Assembly (NCBI GenBank): GCA_020444165.1
Contig: JAHLLK010000009.1
Coordinates: 1 to 64,000, forward strand
Direction: 5' to 3'
Source of the DNA: Deltaproteobacteria bacterium
GTDB taxonomy: Bacteria > Desulfobacterota > Desulfarculia > Desulfarculales > Desulfarculaceae
DNA: 64,000 nt
The translations under genes and the position numbers were made by a program. Shown piece after piece: positions 27,932 to 36,261 of this stretch (the stretch's first letter is position 1; the number at the start of each line of letters is the position of its first letter). Under the pieces are notes generated by a model. That model saw nothing but the letters and a program-made list of their open reading frames with translations, was not told the DNA's origin and made no database searches.

Positions 27932-29293
27932 TTGCAGTCCTGGAAGCAGGAAATAGTCAGGCTATTGCAGCAGCTCTTGAACGACGGGCTGGAGGCCGAG
28001 GCCGCGGAAATGCTGGCCGAGATGCACCCCGTGGACGTGGCCCGAGTCATCGAGCGTTTGGACGCGGAGGAAAAGCGGCGGGTGTTCCATATCCTGGACG
28101 CCAAGACCGCCTCCGAGGTGGTGGTGGAGCTGTCCGACACCTCCCGGGAGGACATCCTGGAGGACATGGAGTCCGAGCGGTTGGCCGTCTTGGTGGACGA
28201 CCTGCCCTCGGACGAAGCCACGGACATCATCGCGGAGCTGCCCACCGAGCAGGCGGCCGAGGTGCTTTCGCGCATCGACCTGCAAGACACGGTCGAGGTC
28301 AACGCGCTGTTGAAATACCCCGAGGACTCCGCCGGCGGCATCATGCAGTTGGAGCTGGTGGCGGCCAAATCCGGCCAGAGCGTGCGCGACGTGGTGGAGG
28401 CCATGCGCCGCAAACAGGAGGAGGTGGGGGAGCTTTACAACGTCTACGTGGTGGGGCCTGGCAACATCCTGTTGGGCACCCTGCCCCTGCACAAGATCAT
28501 CACCGCCGAGCCGGGCGCCAAGTTGGACACCCTCATGGAGCCCTGCCAGGTGACCTTCCGGGCGGACGAGGACCAGGAGGAGGTGGTCAACCGTTTCCGG
28601 CGCTACGACGTGGTCAGCGCGCCCGTGGTGGACGAGCACGGCCGGCTGTTGGGCCGCATCACCATTGACGACGTCATGGAGGTCATGGAGGAGGAAATCC
28701 GGGAGGACCTCCTGCAAATGGCCGGCGGCTCGGCCGAAGAGGAGATGTTCTACTCCAACCGCATCCTCCGGATCAGCCGCCTGCGCCTGCCCTGGCTGTT
28801 GACCAACCTCCTGGGCGGGCTGGTGACCGGCTCCTTGTTGTGGATGTTCAAGGTTACCCTCACCGACGCCATCTTCCTGGTCACTTTTGTCCCGGTCATC
28901 ACCGCCATGGGCGGCAACGTGGGCATCCAGTCCTCCACCATCATGGTGCGCGGCTTCGCGGTGGGGGCCATCTCCTATCAAAACCTCCTGGCCACCTTGT
29001 TAAAGGAATTCCGCGTGGCCTTGGTTATGGGATTGGTCTGCGGGGTGGTGGTGGGTCTGGTGGCCATGATGTGGCACCACAACCCCGTTCTCGGCCTGGT
29101 GGTGGGTATCGCCATGATGGGCGCCATCACCGCGGCCAGCGTGGTGGGCACCCTGGCCCCGGCCATTTTCAAGCGCCTGGGCGTGGACCCGGCCATTGCC
29201 AGCGGACCCTTTGTCACCACGGCCAATGACATCACCGGCATCCTGATCTACTTCTCCGTGGCCACCCTCTTCTACACCGCCTTGATGAGGTAG
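27932..29293 (+). CDS. mgtE: Magnesium transporter MgtE
   Basis: Mg2+ channel of the MgtE family, about 453 aa. Domains: N-terminal superhelical MgtE_N (1-130, with AEMHPVDVARVIERL and LPSDEATDIIAEL repeats), a CBS pair (130-255, ending DEHGRLLGRITIDDVMEVM), the plug helix, and five membrane helices (about 280-450) with the TANDITGILIYF pore-end motif. The start is uncertain: TTG 27932 has GGAG 7 nt upstream, while an earlier TTG (27911) also keeps the frame. The stop is three bases before the recO start, so the two genes are coupled. Confidence 0.92.
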   Translation: MQSWKQEIVRLLQQLLNDGLEAEAAEMLAEMHPVDVARVIERLDAEEKRRVFHILDAKTASEVVVELSDTSREDILEDMESERLAVLVDDLPSDEATDIIAELPTEQAAEVLSRIDLQDTVEVNALLKYPEDSAGGIMQLELVAAKSGQSVRDVVEAMRRKQEEVGELYNVYVVGPGNILLGTLPLHKIITAEPGAKLDTLMEPCQVTFRADEDQEEVVNRFRRYDVVSAPVVDEHGRLLGRITIDDVMEVMEEEIREDLLQMAGGSAEEEMFYSNRILRISRLRLPWLLTNLLGGLVTGSLLWMFKVTLTDAIFLVTFVPVITAMGGNVGIQSSTIMVRGFAVGAISYQNLLATLLKEFRVALVMGLVCGVVVGLVAMMWHHNPVLGLVVGIAMMGAITAASVVGTLAPAIFKRLGVDPAIASGPFVTTANDITGILIYFSVATLFYTALMR

Positions 29294-29296
29294 GTC

Positions 29297-30148
29297 TTGC
29301 CGGCCCCGGCCCCGCCCGAGACCCTCTCCCAGCCGGACAGCGGGCTGGTGCTCCGGCTGCGTGAGCTGCGGGAAAGCGACCTCCTGGTGGATATGTTCAC
29401 CCAGGGGCTCGGCCGGGTGACCGCGGTGGCCAAGGGGGCCAAACGCTCCCAGAAACGCTTCTTTGGCCTCTTGCTTTCCGCCCACTATCTGGAGCTGCAA
29501 CTGGCCCCCACCCGGGGCGGTGGCCTGTGGCGCCTGGAGGCGGCCCGCCTCTTGCGCCCGCACCTGGGCCTCCGGCAGAGTTGGCCCCGCTGGCTGGCTG
29601 GCGGCGTGGTGCTGGAGCTGCTCCTCAGGGCCACCGCGGCCCACGATCCCCAGCCCGCCGCCCTGGACCTGGCCCTGGCCACCCTGGCCCGCCTGGCCGG
29701 GTCCCGGGAAGGCCCGGAACTGGCCTCCGCCCTGGTGATCTTCCTGGCCCGCCTGGCCCGGGAGCTGGGCTACGGCCTGGAGCTGGGCTTTTGTCTGGAT
29801 TGCGGCCGGGAGTTGGCCACCATCGCCCAACCGCGCCTCAGCCTGGAGGGCGGGCTCATCTGCGAGACCTGCCCCACGCCACGGGCGCGGCCGGTGCCCC
29901 TGGGCCTGGTGCGGGGCCTCGCCGCAGCCCACAGCCTGGACACGGCCGCCCTGGAGCGTCTGGGCTTCTCCCCGGCCCTCCTGCGCCCCGCCTATGAGTT
30001 CCTGGCTGATTTCTGGCGTCAGATCGTGGGCGGCGACCTGCCGGCCCTGGATCTGGCCGGCCGCCAGGTCTTGCCCCGCTCCCGGCCGCCGGGCGGCGGA
30101 ACCGCGTCCCCGCATAAAAACCTTGCCCCCGCGGGCTCGCACCCCTAA
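29297..30148 (+). CDS. recO: DNA repair protein RecO
   Basis: Recombination mediator of the RecFOR pathway that loads RecA on gapped DNA and anneals SSB-coated strands. The 283-aa protein has the N-terminal OB fold (LVLRLRELRESDLLVDMFTQGLGRVTAVAKGAKRS split, about 15-60), a helical core, and a zinc-binding set C-x2-C (FCLDCG near 173) and C-x2-C (CETCP near 195). The start is TTG with GAGG at 29289-29292, overlapping the mgtE stop. The C-terminal 30 residues are proline/arginine rich and probably disordered. Confidence 0.9.
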   Translation: MPAPAPPETLSQPDSGLVLRLRELRESDLLVDMFTQGLGRVTAVAKGAKRSQKRFFGLLLSAHYLELQLAPTRGGGLWRLEAARLLRPHLGLRQSWPRWLAGGVVLELLLRATAAHDPQPAALDLALATLARLAGSREGPELASALVIFLARLARELGYGLELGFCLDCGRELATIAQPRLSLEGGLICETCPTPRARPVPLGLVRGLAAAHSLDTAALERLGFSPALLRPAYEFLADFWRQIVGGDLPALDLAGRQVLPRSRPPGGGTASPHKNLAPAGSHP

Positions 30149-30226
30149 TTTATACCCTTGCCGCCCCAGCAGGGCGGTCACGGCCCAGGACCGGCCCCCC
30201 AGCGGGCCGCAGACGAGAGGTTCAAA

Positions 30227-32311
30227 TTGAGCGAGAAATACGGGCGCCAAGCCATCCTGATGGGTAACGAGGCCATCGGCCGGGGGCTGGTGGAGGCCGG
30301 GGTCGGCTTCATGACCTCCTATCCCGGCACCCCCTCCAGCGAAATCCTGCCCGCGGTGGTGAAGTTCGGGGCCGAAGCCAGCCCCCCTCCCTACTGTGAG
30401 TGGTCCATAAACGAGAAGGTGGCCCTGGAGACGGCCCTTTCCGCCGCCTACACCGGGCGGCGCAGCGCCTGCGCCATGAAACAGGTGGGGCTGAACGTGG
30501 CCCTGGACCCGGTGATGAGCGCGGCCTACATCGGGGTGATCGGCGGGTTTATCATCATCAGCGCCGACGACCCCGGGCCCCACTCCTCCCAGACCGAGCA
30601 GGACACCCGGCTCCTGGCCCACTTTGCCAAGCTGCCGGTGTTCGACCCGGACAGCCCGGCCCAGGCCCGGGACCTCATCGCCCCGGCTTTCGCCCTGAGC
30701 GAGAAGTTCCAGATTCCGGTGATCTTCCGGCCCACGCTCCGGGTCTGCCACGCCCGGCAGAACCTGGAACTCCGGCCGGTGGCCAACCTGGCGCGGCCGG
30801 TCAGCTTCCAGCGGGACCCCTTCCGCTGGGCGGCGATCCCCAAGCAGCGTCTGGCCCTGCACCAGGCCCTGAACCAGAAGCTGGCCGACATCGCGGCCTA
30901 CACCGCCACGGAGCCCGGCCTGATCACCTGGCACAACCGGCCCCAAGGCCGGAGTAAGGCCCCCCTGGGCATCCTGGCCGCCGGGGTGGCGGCCAGCCTG
31001 GCCCGGGACGCCCTGGCCGCCCTGGGGCTGGACGTGGCCGGCGGGCCCCTGCCCTTCCTGCAGGTGATGGTGCCCTACCCCCTGCCCCTGGCCCCGGTGC
31101 AGGAGCTGCTGGACTCTTGCGCCCGGGTGTTGGTTTTGGAGGAGACCGAGCCCCTCTTGGAGCTTTTGGCCCCGCACCGCGAGAAATTGTGGGGCCGCTT
31201 CTCCGGCCACGTGCCCTCGGCCGGCGAGCTGACCCCGGAGCGCATCGAGGATATCCTGGAGCGCGCCCTGGCCGAAAGCGGCCTCCCGGTGCCCCGGCCG
31301 GCCGGGCAGCTGGTGGCCGTGCCCGACCAGCCGCCCATGCGGCGGCCCAACCTCTGCCCGGGCTGCCCCCACCGCAACGTGTTCTGGTCCCTCAAGACCG
31401 GCTTCCCCGGCGGCATCTACACCGGGGACATCGGCTGCTACACCCTGGGCATGAACCAGGGCGCGGTGGACACCTGCCACGACATGGGGGCCAGCATCAC
31501 CTTTGCCGCGGCGCTCTCCCGGGTGCTGGCCGAGGCGCCGGACCGGCCCCCGGTGGTGGCCACGGTGGGCGACAGCACCTTCTACCACTCCGGGCCGGCC
31601 GGGCTCCTGAACGCGGTGTACAACGGCGCCCGCTTCGTGCTGGTGATCCTGGACAACCTCACCACCGGCATGACCGGCATGCAGCCCACGCCCGAGTTCG
31701 GGGTCACGGCCGACGGGCACCCCGGCCGGGCGGTGGACCTGTTGGGGCTGATCCGGGGCTGCGGAGTAACCGAAGTAAGCGAGGTGGACGCCTATGACCT
31801 GCCGGGCCTGGCCAAGGCCCTCCGCCGGGCCCGGCGCTACACCGCGCAGGAAGACGGCGGGGTGGCCGTGGTGGTGGCGCGGCACGCCTGCGTGGCCCAC
31901 CGCCGGGGAGAGGCCATACCCAACCCCATCCGGGTGACCGTAAGCGGCCGGGCTGCGGCCGCGGCGCCGGTGTTCCGGGGAGACGAGGTGAAATGCGCCG
32001 ATTGCGGCCGGTGCCTGCGCCTCTGCCCGGCCGGGGCCATAACCCGGCAGGATGCCGGCGTTATGGTAGTGGATACTGATAAATGCACCGGTTGCCGGCT
32101 CTGCGCCCAGGTCTGCCCCACGGGCAGTATGGTATTGGCCCCGGCCGGCGCCTGCGTGGCCTGCGGGCTGTGCTCCCGCTGGTTTGCCTGCCCGGCCCTC
32201 GTGCCGGACGCCGACGGATACGTGAGCATTGACGAGGACTGGTGCGCGGGATGCGGCGTCTGCCTGGAGGTCTGCGCCCACGGAGCCTTCGGGCGGGTCG
32301 AGGAGGTGTAG
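30227..32311 (+). CDS. iorA: Indolepyruvate ferredoxin oxidoreductase, alpha subunit
   Basis: Thiamine-diphosphate enzyme that oxidatively decarboxylates aryl pyruvates (from Trp, Phe, Tyr) to aryl-acetyl-CoA with ferredoxin as electron acceptor. The 694-aa protein has the pyrimidine domain (GNEAIGRGLVEAGV, SYPGTPSSEI), the NLCPGCPHRN motif, and the ThDP signature GDSTFYHSGPAGLLNAVYN. The C-terminal 105 residues carry four cysteine sets beginning at C590, C620, C643 and C673; well-known IorA proteins have two [4Fe-4S] clusters there, so this tail is extended. TTG 30227 has AGAGG 6 nt upstream; an earlier TTG (30158) is less likely. Forms a pair with IorB. Confidence 0.93.
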   Translation: MSEKYGRQAILMGNEAIGRGLVEAGVGFMTSYPGTPSSEILPAVVKFGAEASPPPYCEWSINEKVALETALSAAYTGRRSACAMKQVGLNVALDPVMSAAYIGVIGGFIIISADDPGPHSSQTEQDTRLLAHFAKLPVFDPDSPAQARDLIAPAFALSEKFQIPVIFRPTLRVCHARQNLELRPVANLARPVSFQRDPFRWAAIPKQRLALHQALNQKLADIAAYTATEPGLITWHNRPQGRSKAPLGILAAGVAASLARDALAALGLDVAGGPLPFLQVMVPYPLPLAPVQELLDSCARVLVLEETEPLLELLAPHREKLWGRFSGHVPSAGELTPERIEDILERALAESGLPVPRPAGQLVAVPDQPPMRRPNLCPGCPHRNVFWSLKTGFPGGIYTGDIGCYTLGMNQGAVDTCHDMGASITFAAALSRVLAEAPDRPPVVATVGDSTFYHSGPAGLLNAVYNGARFVLVILDNLTTGMTGMQPTPEFGVTADGHPGRAVDLLGLIRGCGVTEVSEVDAYDLPGLAKALRRARRYTAQEDGGVAVVVARHACVAHRRGEAIPNPIRVTVSGRAAAAAPVFRGDEVKCADCGRCLRLCPAGAITRQDAGVMVVDTDKCTGCRLCAQVCPTGSMVLAPAGACVACGLCSRWFACPALVPDADGYVSIDEDWCAGCGVCLEVCAHGAFGRVEEV

Positions 32312-32312
32312 G

Positions 32313-32882
32313 GTGGCGAACCAATTCTCTTGGCAGGCGGTGGTGGCCGGGGTCGGCGGCCAGGGCGTGTTGTTCCTGACCCGGCTCTTGGCCTTGGCCG
32401 CCCAGGAAAAAGCGGGCCGCATCCTCATCAGCGAGGTGCACGGCATGGCCCAGCGGGGCGGCAGCGTGGTGAGCCACCTTAAGGCCGGCGAGTTCGCCTC
32501 GCCCCTGGTGACCATGGGCCAGGCGGACCTGGTCCTGTCCCTGGAACCCGGGGAGGCGGTGCGCAACGTGCCCTACCTGGCCCCGGGCGCCGTCCTGGTG
32601 GTCAACGCCCCGGGCCCCGCGTTCCTCTCGGTCGAGGGCCGCGAGAACCTGGCCGCGCGGGACATCCGGCTGGTGTGCGTCGATGCGGCGGGCACCGCCC
32701 GGCGGGAGGGCTTTCCCCGGGCCGGCAACGTGGTGCTGGCCGCGGCCGCGGCCCAGGCCGGGGCCCTGCCCTTCAGCCCGGCGGAGATGGCCGCCCAATT
32801 GGCGGCCCTGACCCCGCCGGCCCGGCAGGACGCCAACACCCGGCTGTTCGAGGCGGGCCTGGCCCTGACCCGGGCGGCGTGA
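32313..32882 (+). CDS. iorB: Indolepyruvate ferredoxin oxidoreductase, beta subunit
   Basis: Gamma-type (CoA/transferase-like) subunit of indolepyruvate oxidoreductase, 189 aa. It opens with the family motif VVAGVGGQGVLFLTRLL, followed by SEVHGMAQRGGSVVSHLK, GQADLVLSLEPGEAVR and a helical end. GTG 32313 lies one base after the iorA stop with GGAGG 6 nt upstream; the upstream in-frame extension belongs to a shadow of iorA and is rejected. Together with the ADP-forming acyl-CoA synthetase two genes on, it would allow ATP formation from amino-acid-derived aryl pyruvates. Confidence 0.93.
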   Translation: MANQFSWQAVVAGVGGQGVLFLTRLLALAAQEKAGRILISEVHGMAQRGGSVVSHLKAGEFASPLVTMGQADLVLSLEPGEAVRNVPYLAPGAVLVVNAPGPAFLSVEGRENLAARDIRLVCVDAAGTARREGFPRAGNVVLAAAAAQAGALPFSPAEMAAQLAALTPPARQDANTRLFEAGLALTRAA

Positions 32883-32914
32883 GACGGCGGGGGGCGGCTG
32901 GAGGCCCTCCCCCA

Positions 32915-32935
32915 TGAATTATGATTCATAATTCA
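32915..32935. promoter_or_regulatory. AT-rich inverted repeat between iorB and the phosphatase gene
   Basis: TGAATTATG and CATAATTCA form a perfect 9-bp inverted repeat around ATT. It stands out as AT-rich in a GC-rich context and could be an operator or a small hairpin. A TTGACA / 17 nt / TATGGT pair follows at 32938-32966, but its implied start is at the ATG of the next gene, so transcripts would be nearly leaderless. I hold this promoter loosely. Confidence 0.35.
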
Positions 32936-32974
32936 CATTGACACTTCCGCCCCCGGGGACTATGGTGGGAGGCA

Positions 32975-33625
32975 ATGGCCGTATCCGCTAACATCCTGGC
33001 GGTGGGGGACCTGCACGGCTGCCGAGACCTTTTGGAAAAGGTCCTCAACGAGGTCGTGCCCCAGGTCCCCGCCGGGGTCCGCCTGGTCTTCCTGGGCGAT
33101 TACATCGACCGGGGCCCCGACTCCGCCGGCGTGCTGGAAGTACTCCTGCAACTTCGCCGGGAGCGGCCGGACACTGTGCTTCTCATGGGCAACCACGAGC
33201 GCATGCTCCTGGACGCCGTGGAAGGCCGCAACCAGTTCATGTTCCGCTACAACGGCGGCGAGGAAACCTTGGCCTCCTATGGCCTGGGTTTCGACCGCCT
33301 GGCGGATATCCCCCCCGCGCACCTGGATCTGCTCCGCGGCCTGCCTCTGTATCACCAGGAAGGCGCATACCTTTTCGTGCATGCCGGCCTGCGGCCCGGG
33401 GTTCCCCTGGAGCGGCAGGAGGAAAGCGACTTCCTGTGGATCCGGGAGGAGTTCTACACCTCCCAGGTGCCCTTGGGGCGCAAGGTGATTTTCGGCCACA
33501 CGCCCTTCCCCCGGCCCCTGGTGCGGCCGGAGCTCTTCGGTATCGACACCGGCGCGGTGTATGGCGGCCAATTGAGTTGCCTTCATCTGCCTTCGGAAAA
33601 ATTCTTCCATCTGAACAATTCATGA
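32975..33625 (+). CDS. Serine/threonine-protein phosphatase-like metallophosphoesterase
   Basis: PPP-family metallophosphoesterase of 216 aa with the standard dimetal motifs: GDLHG at 12-16, GDYIDRGP at 43-50, GNHE near 73-76 and the FVHAGLRPG and FGHTPF histidines. It resembles the bacterial PrpA/PrpB and lambda-type phosphatases and the ApaH group; substrates may be phosphoproteins or dinucleoside polyphosphates. GGGAGG lies before the ATG. It sits between iorB and the acyl-CoA synthetase in one direction, so it may be co-expressed. Confidence 0.9.
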   Translation: MAVSANILAVGDLHGCRDLLEKVLNEVVPQVPAGVRLVFLGDYIDRGPDSAGVLEVLLQLRRERPDTVLLMGNHERMLLDAVEGRNQFMFRYNGGEETLASYGLGFDRLADIPPAHLDLLRGLPLYHQEGAYLFVHAGLRPGVPLERQEESDFLWIREEFYTSQVPLGRKVIFGHTPFPRPLVRPELFGIDTGAVYGGQLSCLHLPSEKFFHLNNS

Positions 33626-33635
33626 AGAGGATCAC

Positions 33636-35696
33636 ATGCAGAAGTTCTTCTCCCCCGAGTCCGTGGTGGTGGTGGGCGTTTCCCCCCGGGAAGGCAACAT
33701 GGGCCGCAACATCGTGGACAACCTGGACTTGTACGGTTTTAAGGGAGAGATTTTCCAGGTGTCGCCCCGCGGCGGCGAATATAACGGCCGCCCCATCTAC
33801 ACCCAGATCTCCGACCTGCCCCAGGCGCCCGAGCTGGGGGTGATCTTCACCCCGGCCAAGGTGGTGCCCCAGGCCATGGCAGACCTGGCCCGCCTGGGCA
33901 CCAAGCGGGTGATCATCGAAAGCGCGGGGTTCAGCGAGCTGTCCGGCGAGCGTCACGACCTGGAGGAGCAGCTTTTGACCACGGCCCGGGAGCACGACCT
34001 CCGCTTCATCGGGCCCAACTGCATCGGGGTGGCCTCCACCGATAGCGGCCTGGCCGTGCCCTTCCCCCTGTTGCACAACGTGGTCCCCCGGGGCGGGCTG
34101 TCCATCGTGGCCCAGAGCGGCGGCATCGGCCTCACCTTCTTCCACGGCGCGGCGGCCTATGGCATGGGGGTGGCCAAGTTCGCCACGGTGGGCAACAAGC
34201 TCAACGTCAATGAGCTGGATCTCCTGGAGTACCTCCTCACCGACCCCCTCACCCGGACGGTATTCCTCTATCTGGAATCCATCGTGGACGGCCGCCGCTT
34301 GTTCGACCTGATCCGGGGCGGCGACAAGCCGGTGGTGGTCCTGAAGTCCAACATCGCCGCGATGAGCCATCACATAGCCCAGAGCCACACCGCGGCCCTG
34401 GCCAACGATGACAAGGTGGTGGAGGCGGCGCTGCGGCAGGCCGGCGCGCTCCGGGTCCACACCATCACCGAGGCCTTCCAGGTTTTGAAGGCCCTGGAAC
34501 TGCCGCGGCCCAAGGGCCGGAAGGTGCTCATCATCTCCCGCTCCGGGGGGCATGCGGTGGTGGCGGCGGACGCGGCCTATCGCGGGGGTTTCAGCCTGCC
34601 CCAGCCGCCGGCTGCCTACCTGGAGGCCATCCAGGCCGGCACCCGGGCCGCGGTGATCAACCTGCAGAACCCGGTGGACCTGGGCGACCTGTTCGACTTC
34701 AACCTCTACGTGGAGATTTTGCGCGGGGGCCTGGCCATGCCCGAGGTGGACAGCGTGGTGGTGGCCCTGGGCTACCGGGGCGAGGAGACCCAGCCCAGCC
34801 GGGAGTTCATCAAACAGGCCGGCCGGCTTAGCGAGGAATACGGCAAGCCGGTGCTCTTCTGCCTGCTGGTGGACCCCGCGGAGCTGGTCGAGGTGCCCAA
34901 GCTCACCAAGCTGCCGGTGTACACCTTCCCCGAGGAGGCCTTCGCGGCCCTGGGCGGGCTCACCACCCTGGCCGAAAAGCACGTTCCCGACACCCTTTCC
35001 TGCGCCTATGACCTGGACGAGGAGCGGGCGGCGCGGATCATCTCCTTTGCCGGGCCGGACGGCTGGCTGGACCTGCCCGAGGCCTTGCATCTCGTCTCGG
35101 CGGCCGGCATCCCGGTGGCGCCGTTCGTGGTGGTCATGGACCCGGCGGAGGCGGCCGAGGCCGCGGAGCATCTGGGCCTGCCCGTGGTGCTGAAGGCCGT
35201 GGGCGAAGGCCTGACCCACAAGACCGAGCAGGGCGGGGTGATTCTGGACCTGGACACCCCCGAGAAGGTGCGCGCCGCCGCCGAGGAAATGCAGCAGAGG
35301 CTGGGCATGTCCCGCATGCTGCTCATGCGCCAGGTGGCCGGGGGCAGTGAGGTGATCCTGGGGGCCAAGCGCGACCCCTCTTTCGGGCCGGTGGTGCTGT
35401 TCGGCCTGGGCGGCGTGGCGGCCGAGGCCCTGGGCGACGTGAGCCTGGCCCTGGCCCCGGTGGATGACTACGAGGCCGGACACATGCTGGACAGCCTGCA
35501 AGGCGCGGCGCTCTTGAAAGGCTTCCGCGGGCGGCCCGCCGCCAGCCGGGCCCATATCCTGGAAGTCATCATGCGCCTCAGCATGCTCATGCGGAACCTG
35601 CCGGGCATCCTGGAGATGGACCTTAACCCGCTCCTGGCCGGCCCCCGCGGCGTGGTGGCGGTGGACGCCCGGGTGAAGGTGAGCTCGGCTGGTTGA
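33636..35696 (+). CDS. ADP-forming acyl-CoA synthetase (acetate--CoA ligase, ADP-forming)
   Basis: NDP-forming acyl-CoA synthetase with alpha and beta parts fused in one 686-aa chain. Alpha part: CoA-binding Rossmann domain (VVVVGVSPREGNMG) and ligase-CoA domain (FIGPNCIG, QSGG), with the phosphohistidine expected at H251 in SHTAAL. Beta part from about 480: ATP-grasp-like with PVVLKAVGEGLTHKTEQGGV, whose histidine relays phosphate to ADP, and DLNPLL. Reaction: acyl-CoA + ADP + Pi to acid + CoA + ATP. With iorAB just upstream, aryl-acetyl-CoA is a likely substrate (inference). Confidence 0.92.
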   Translation: MQKFFSPESVVVVGVSPREGNMGRNIVDNLDLYGFKGEIFQVSPRGGEYNGRPIYTQISDLPQAPELGVIFTPAKVVPQAMADLARLGTKRVIIESAGFSELSGERHDLEEQLLTTAREHDLRFIGPNCIGVASTDSGLAVPFPLLHNVVPRGGLSIVAQSGGIGLTFFHGAAAYGMGVAKFATVGNKLNVNELDLLEYLLTDPLTRTVFLYLESIVDGRRLFDLIRGGDKPVVVLKSNIAAMSHHIAQSHTAALANDDKVVEAALRQAGALRVHTITEAFQVLKALELPRPKGRKVLIISRSGGHAVVAADAAYRGGFSLPQPPAAYLEAIQAGTRAAVINLQNPVDLGDLFDFNLYVEILRGGLAMPEVDSVVVALGYRGEETQPSREFIKQAGRLSEEYGKPVLFCLLVDPAELVEVPKLTKLPVYTFPEEAFAALGGLTTLAEKHVPDTLSCAYDLDEERAARIISFAGPDGWLDLPEALHLVSAAGIPVAPFVVVMDPAEAAEAAEHLGLPVVLKAVGEGLTHKTEQGGVILDLDTPEKVRAAAEEMQQRLGMSRMLLMRQVAGGSEVILGAKRDPSFGPVVLFGLGGVAAEALGDVSLALAPVDDYEAGHMLDSLQGAALLKGFRGRPAASRAHILEVIMRLSMLMRNLPGILEMDLNPLLAGPRGVVAVDARVKVSSAG

Positions 35697-35708
35697 GAAG
35701 CTTTCGGA

Positions 35709-35791
35709 GGAAGAGGAAGATGTGGGGGGAAACCCCTTTTTGTGAACAAAAAGGGGTTTCCCCCCACACCCCCCATCCCCCAAAAAACTTC
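35709..35791 (-). repeat. G-rich hairpin repeat family, copy 2
   Basis: Perfect 21-bp stem (35721-35741 with 35748-35768), loop GTTCAC when read on the minus strand. In that orientation the left flank is GAAGTTTTTTGGGGGATGG and the right flank CACATCTTCC, as in copies 3 and 5. It starts 13 nt after the acyl-CoA synthetase stop. There is no T run after the stem, so it is not a standard terminator. Confidence 0.85.
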
Positions 35792-35879
35792 ATATGTTTC
35801 TTTGGGGGATGGCCGACTGGTTGGCGAGGGTTGGCCGCCAACTAGCCGCGTCGACGGCGTGGCCGCCGACGCGGAAGCT

Positions 35880-36190
35880 TTATTCTTCCCTGGCCGCGGT
35901 AGCATGACTTCGGGAGCGTGCAAGCTTGAACAGAATGACTGCTCCTCCCGACCCGTTTTGCGAGCGGCGGCGACGCTGCCTCGATAGACTTCCCTGGCTG
36001 GCTTCAGCCTGACTTCGGGAGCGCGCAAGCTTGGTCAGAATGGCTGCGCCTCCCGACCCGTTTTGCGAGCGGCAGCGACGCCGCCTCGATAGACTTCCCT
36101 GGCTGGCTTCAGCCTGACTTCGGGAGCGCGCAAGCTTGGTCAGAATGGCTGCGCCTCCCGACCCGTTTTGCGAGCGGCGGCGACGCCGCT
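35880..36190. repeat. Tandem repeat with 105-bp period
   Basis: Units start at 35906, 36011 and 36116, exactly 105 bp apart; the third breaks off at 36189. Copies 2 and 3 differ by about one base over the shared 74 bp, while copy 1 is more diverged. Each unit has TCGGGAG ... CTCCCGA arms able to form a hairpin, and a HindIII-like AAGCTT. Stop codons interrupt the frames and no gene is supported. It fills most of the spacer between copy 2 of the hairpin repeat and the HgdB-like gene. Confidence 0.9.
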
Positions 36191-36261
36191 AAAGAAAAGG
36201 TTTTCCCCCAATCTTCTCTTTCCCTATTCTTATACTACTCGCACACAAAAAAAGGCCAGAT

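Noticed and set aside
29000..32566. Very long open frame (over 1100 codons) on the minus strand opposite recO, iorA and iorB
   Set aside because: It is the GC-rich antisense shadow of three clear plus-strand genes; its composition (His, Gly, Gln, Ala) and lack of domains fit a shadow frame.
32938..32966. TTGACA-17-TATGGT promoter before the phosphatase gene
   Set aside because: The implied transcript start coincides with the ATG and would drop the ribosome binding site, so I do not list it as a feature of its own.
35880..36190. CRISPR-like array
   Set aside because: Units are 105 bp and directly contiguous with no variable spacers, and no cas genes are near.
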